A DNA stretch of 64,000 nucleotides from Liolophura sinensis. Lineage: Eukaryota; Mollusca; Polyplacophora; Chitonida; Chitonidae. How positions within the stretch are numbered: the first letter of the stretch is position 1; the number at the start of each line of letters is the position of its first letter. Position numbers and translations under genes: made by a program. Positions 63,313 through 64,000 of the stretch are shown piece by piece. The stretch lies in NCBI RefSeq assembly GCF_032854445.1, contig NC_088300.1, forward strand, positions 51,432,984-51,496,983, given 5' to 3'. The notes under the pieces were generated by a model. The model had not been told where the DNA came from, did not search any database, and saw only the letters and a program-made list of their open reading frames with translations.

Positions 63313-63458
63313 TGTCAGGGAACATTGGAAAGTCGCCTGTTTAAGAGACTCTTTAATGCTTCCCATTTAGGAAATAGTTACAGGTGTCCAATTCAGGTAA
63401 CAGTTGCTTGTGTCCTATTCAGGAAACAATCAACACAGTTTCCGGATCTGAAAACATG
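63313..63458. repeat. Cluster of about 20-bp imperfect palindromes, group 2
   Basis: The same motif as at 57655-57862 in reverse orientation: CTTCCCATTTAGGAAATAG, GTGTCCAATTCAGGTAACAG, GTGTCCTATTCAGGAAACAA and GTTTCCGGATCTGAAAAC, at 30-45 bp spacing. Close to the exon at 63658-63749. Confidence 0.6.
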
Positions 63459-63657
63459 TGACCAAAATGGGATCAACATTACCCGTTTTGGACTTGGCCC
63501 GGACTGGTAGCAGGGGAACTCTGCAAGTCTGATCCTGAACCCAATCTTCTAGAACGAAATGATTTAAGTACCCTGACCACACTCTGGAGTTTTTTATAAA
63601 GATTGCAATACAATAAATTTCTCAATACATTGTGTAAACCAATTCCAGCTGTCCTAC

Positions 63658-63749
63658 CTGAGTCCACTCTTCTTCATTGTCTTCTGGATGTGGGTGTTCA
63701 TCTAGTCCGATGTTTGTCAGCCCATCAGCACTGCTAAGGCCTCCTACGT
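63658..63749 (-). CDS. TTC3/DZIP3-like: DZIP3/TTC3-like E3 ubiquitin ligase, acidic exon
   Basis: The most upstream exon visible. The acceptor is GTGGTTGCAG; the frame is entered in phase 1 and reads DVGGLSSADGLTNIGLDEH, then PHPEDNEEEWTQ, ending in phase 0 at CAG|GTAGGA. The acidic, probably disordered segment precedes the lysine-rich linker exon 7 kb away at 56508-56704. Assignment rests on strand, the two splice sites and phase agreement rather than on a known domain. The rest of the gene (tetratricopeptide or other N-terminal regions) must lie beyond 64000. Confidence 0.6.
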
Positions 63750-64000
63750 CTGCAACCACAAAGGATTTCATATATGTCCAAAAATGATAAAGACGCTTAT
63801 TTAAAAGATACCAAGTTTCTTCACAAAAAAGTGAAATCAGTGAAAACCCAATTCAATTTTAGCTATTCTTTTCGGACAGCACAAATTACCTTTCACAAAA
63901 TATCAGCCTTGTTCGCACAGGTTACCGTTCCAAATCAGTACTTACAACTGAACTCAATTACAAACTTTTGAATCACTGAAATTCTCGTTATATGCACTTT

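Overview
The window reads as nuclear DNA of an invertebrate animal, most likely a gastropod mollusc. It is AT-rich and gene-poor, its genes are split by GT-AG introns, and it is full of tRNA-derived SINEs and minisatellites. The gastropod assignment rests on two things: a SINE tail ending in (ATTC)n that I know from gastropod genomes, and a neuropeptide exon of the W-x3-Y-amide type. It is inference from memory, not a database result. No rRNA, functional tRNA, CRISPR array or prokaryotic operon is visible.

Two genes can be supported, both on the minus strand and both incomplete. (1) At 5008-5375 lies the terminal exon of a secreted neuropeptide precursor. It carries three octapeptides between basic cleavage sites, each with W-x3-Y followed by an amidation glycine. 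Its signal-peptide exon was not found. (2) From 46485 to 63749 lie five 3'-terminal exons of a DZIP3/TTC3-family RING-H2 E3 ubiquitin ligase. Splice phases agree at every junction. A 6.4 kb intron splits the RING between its fifth and sixth zinc ligands.

The rest is mostly repeats. Left part (1-20 kb): SINEs, a 42-bp minisatellite whose edge received a SINE, a pair of long-inverted-repeat (foldback/MITE-like) elements at 3.3-4.0 and 14.4-14.9 kb, and tandem arrays of 25, 36 and 93 bp. Middle (20-46 kb): a 21-bp array, a near-perfect young SINE at 23.5 kb, a 2-kb array of 46-bp units containing an 828-bp (18-unit) duplication, more SINEs, and long stretches where I see no gene.

Right part (46-64 kb): the introns of the E3 ligase gene hold a decayed Ty1/copia retrotransposon (48.3-51.6 kb, antisense to the gene, with a 28-G run in its RNase H region), five SINE copies in the gene's own orientation within 2.8 kb, a 2.7-kb array of 121-bp units, and two clusters of about 20-bp imperfect palindromes on either side of that array.
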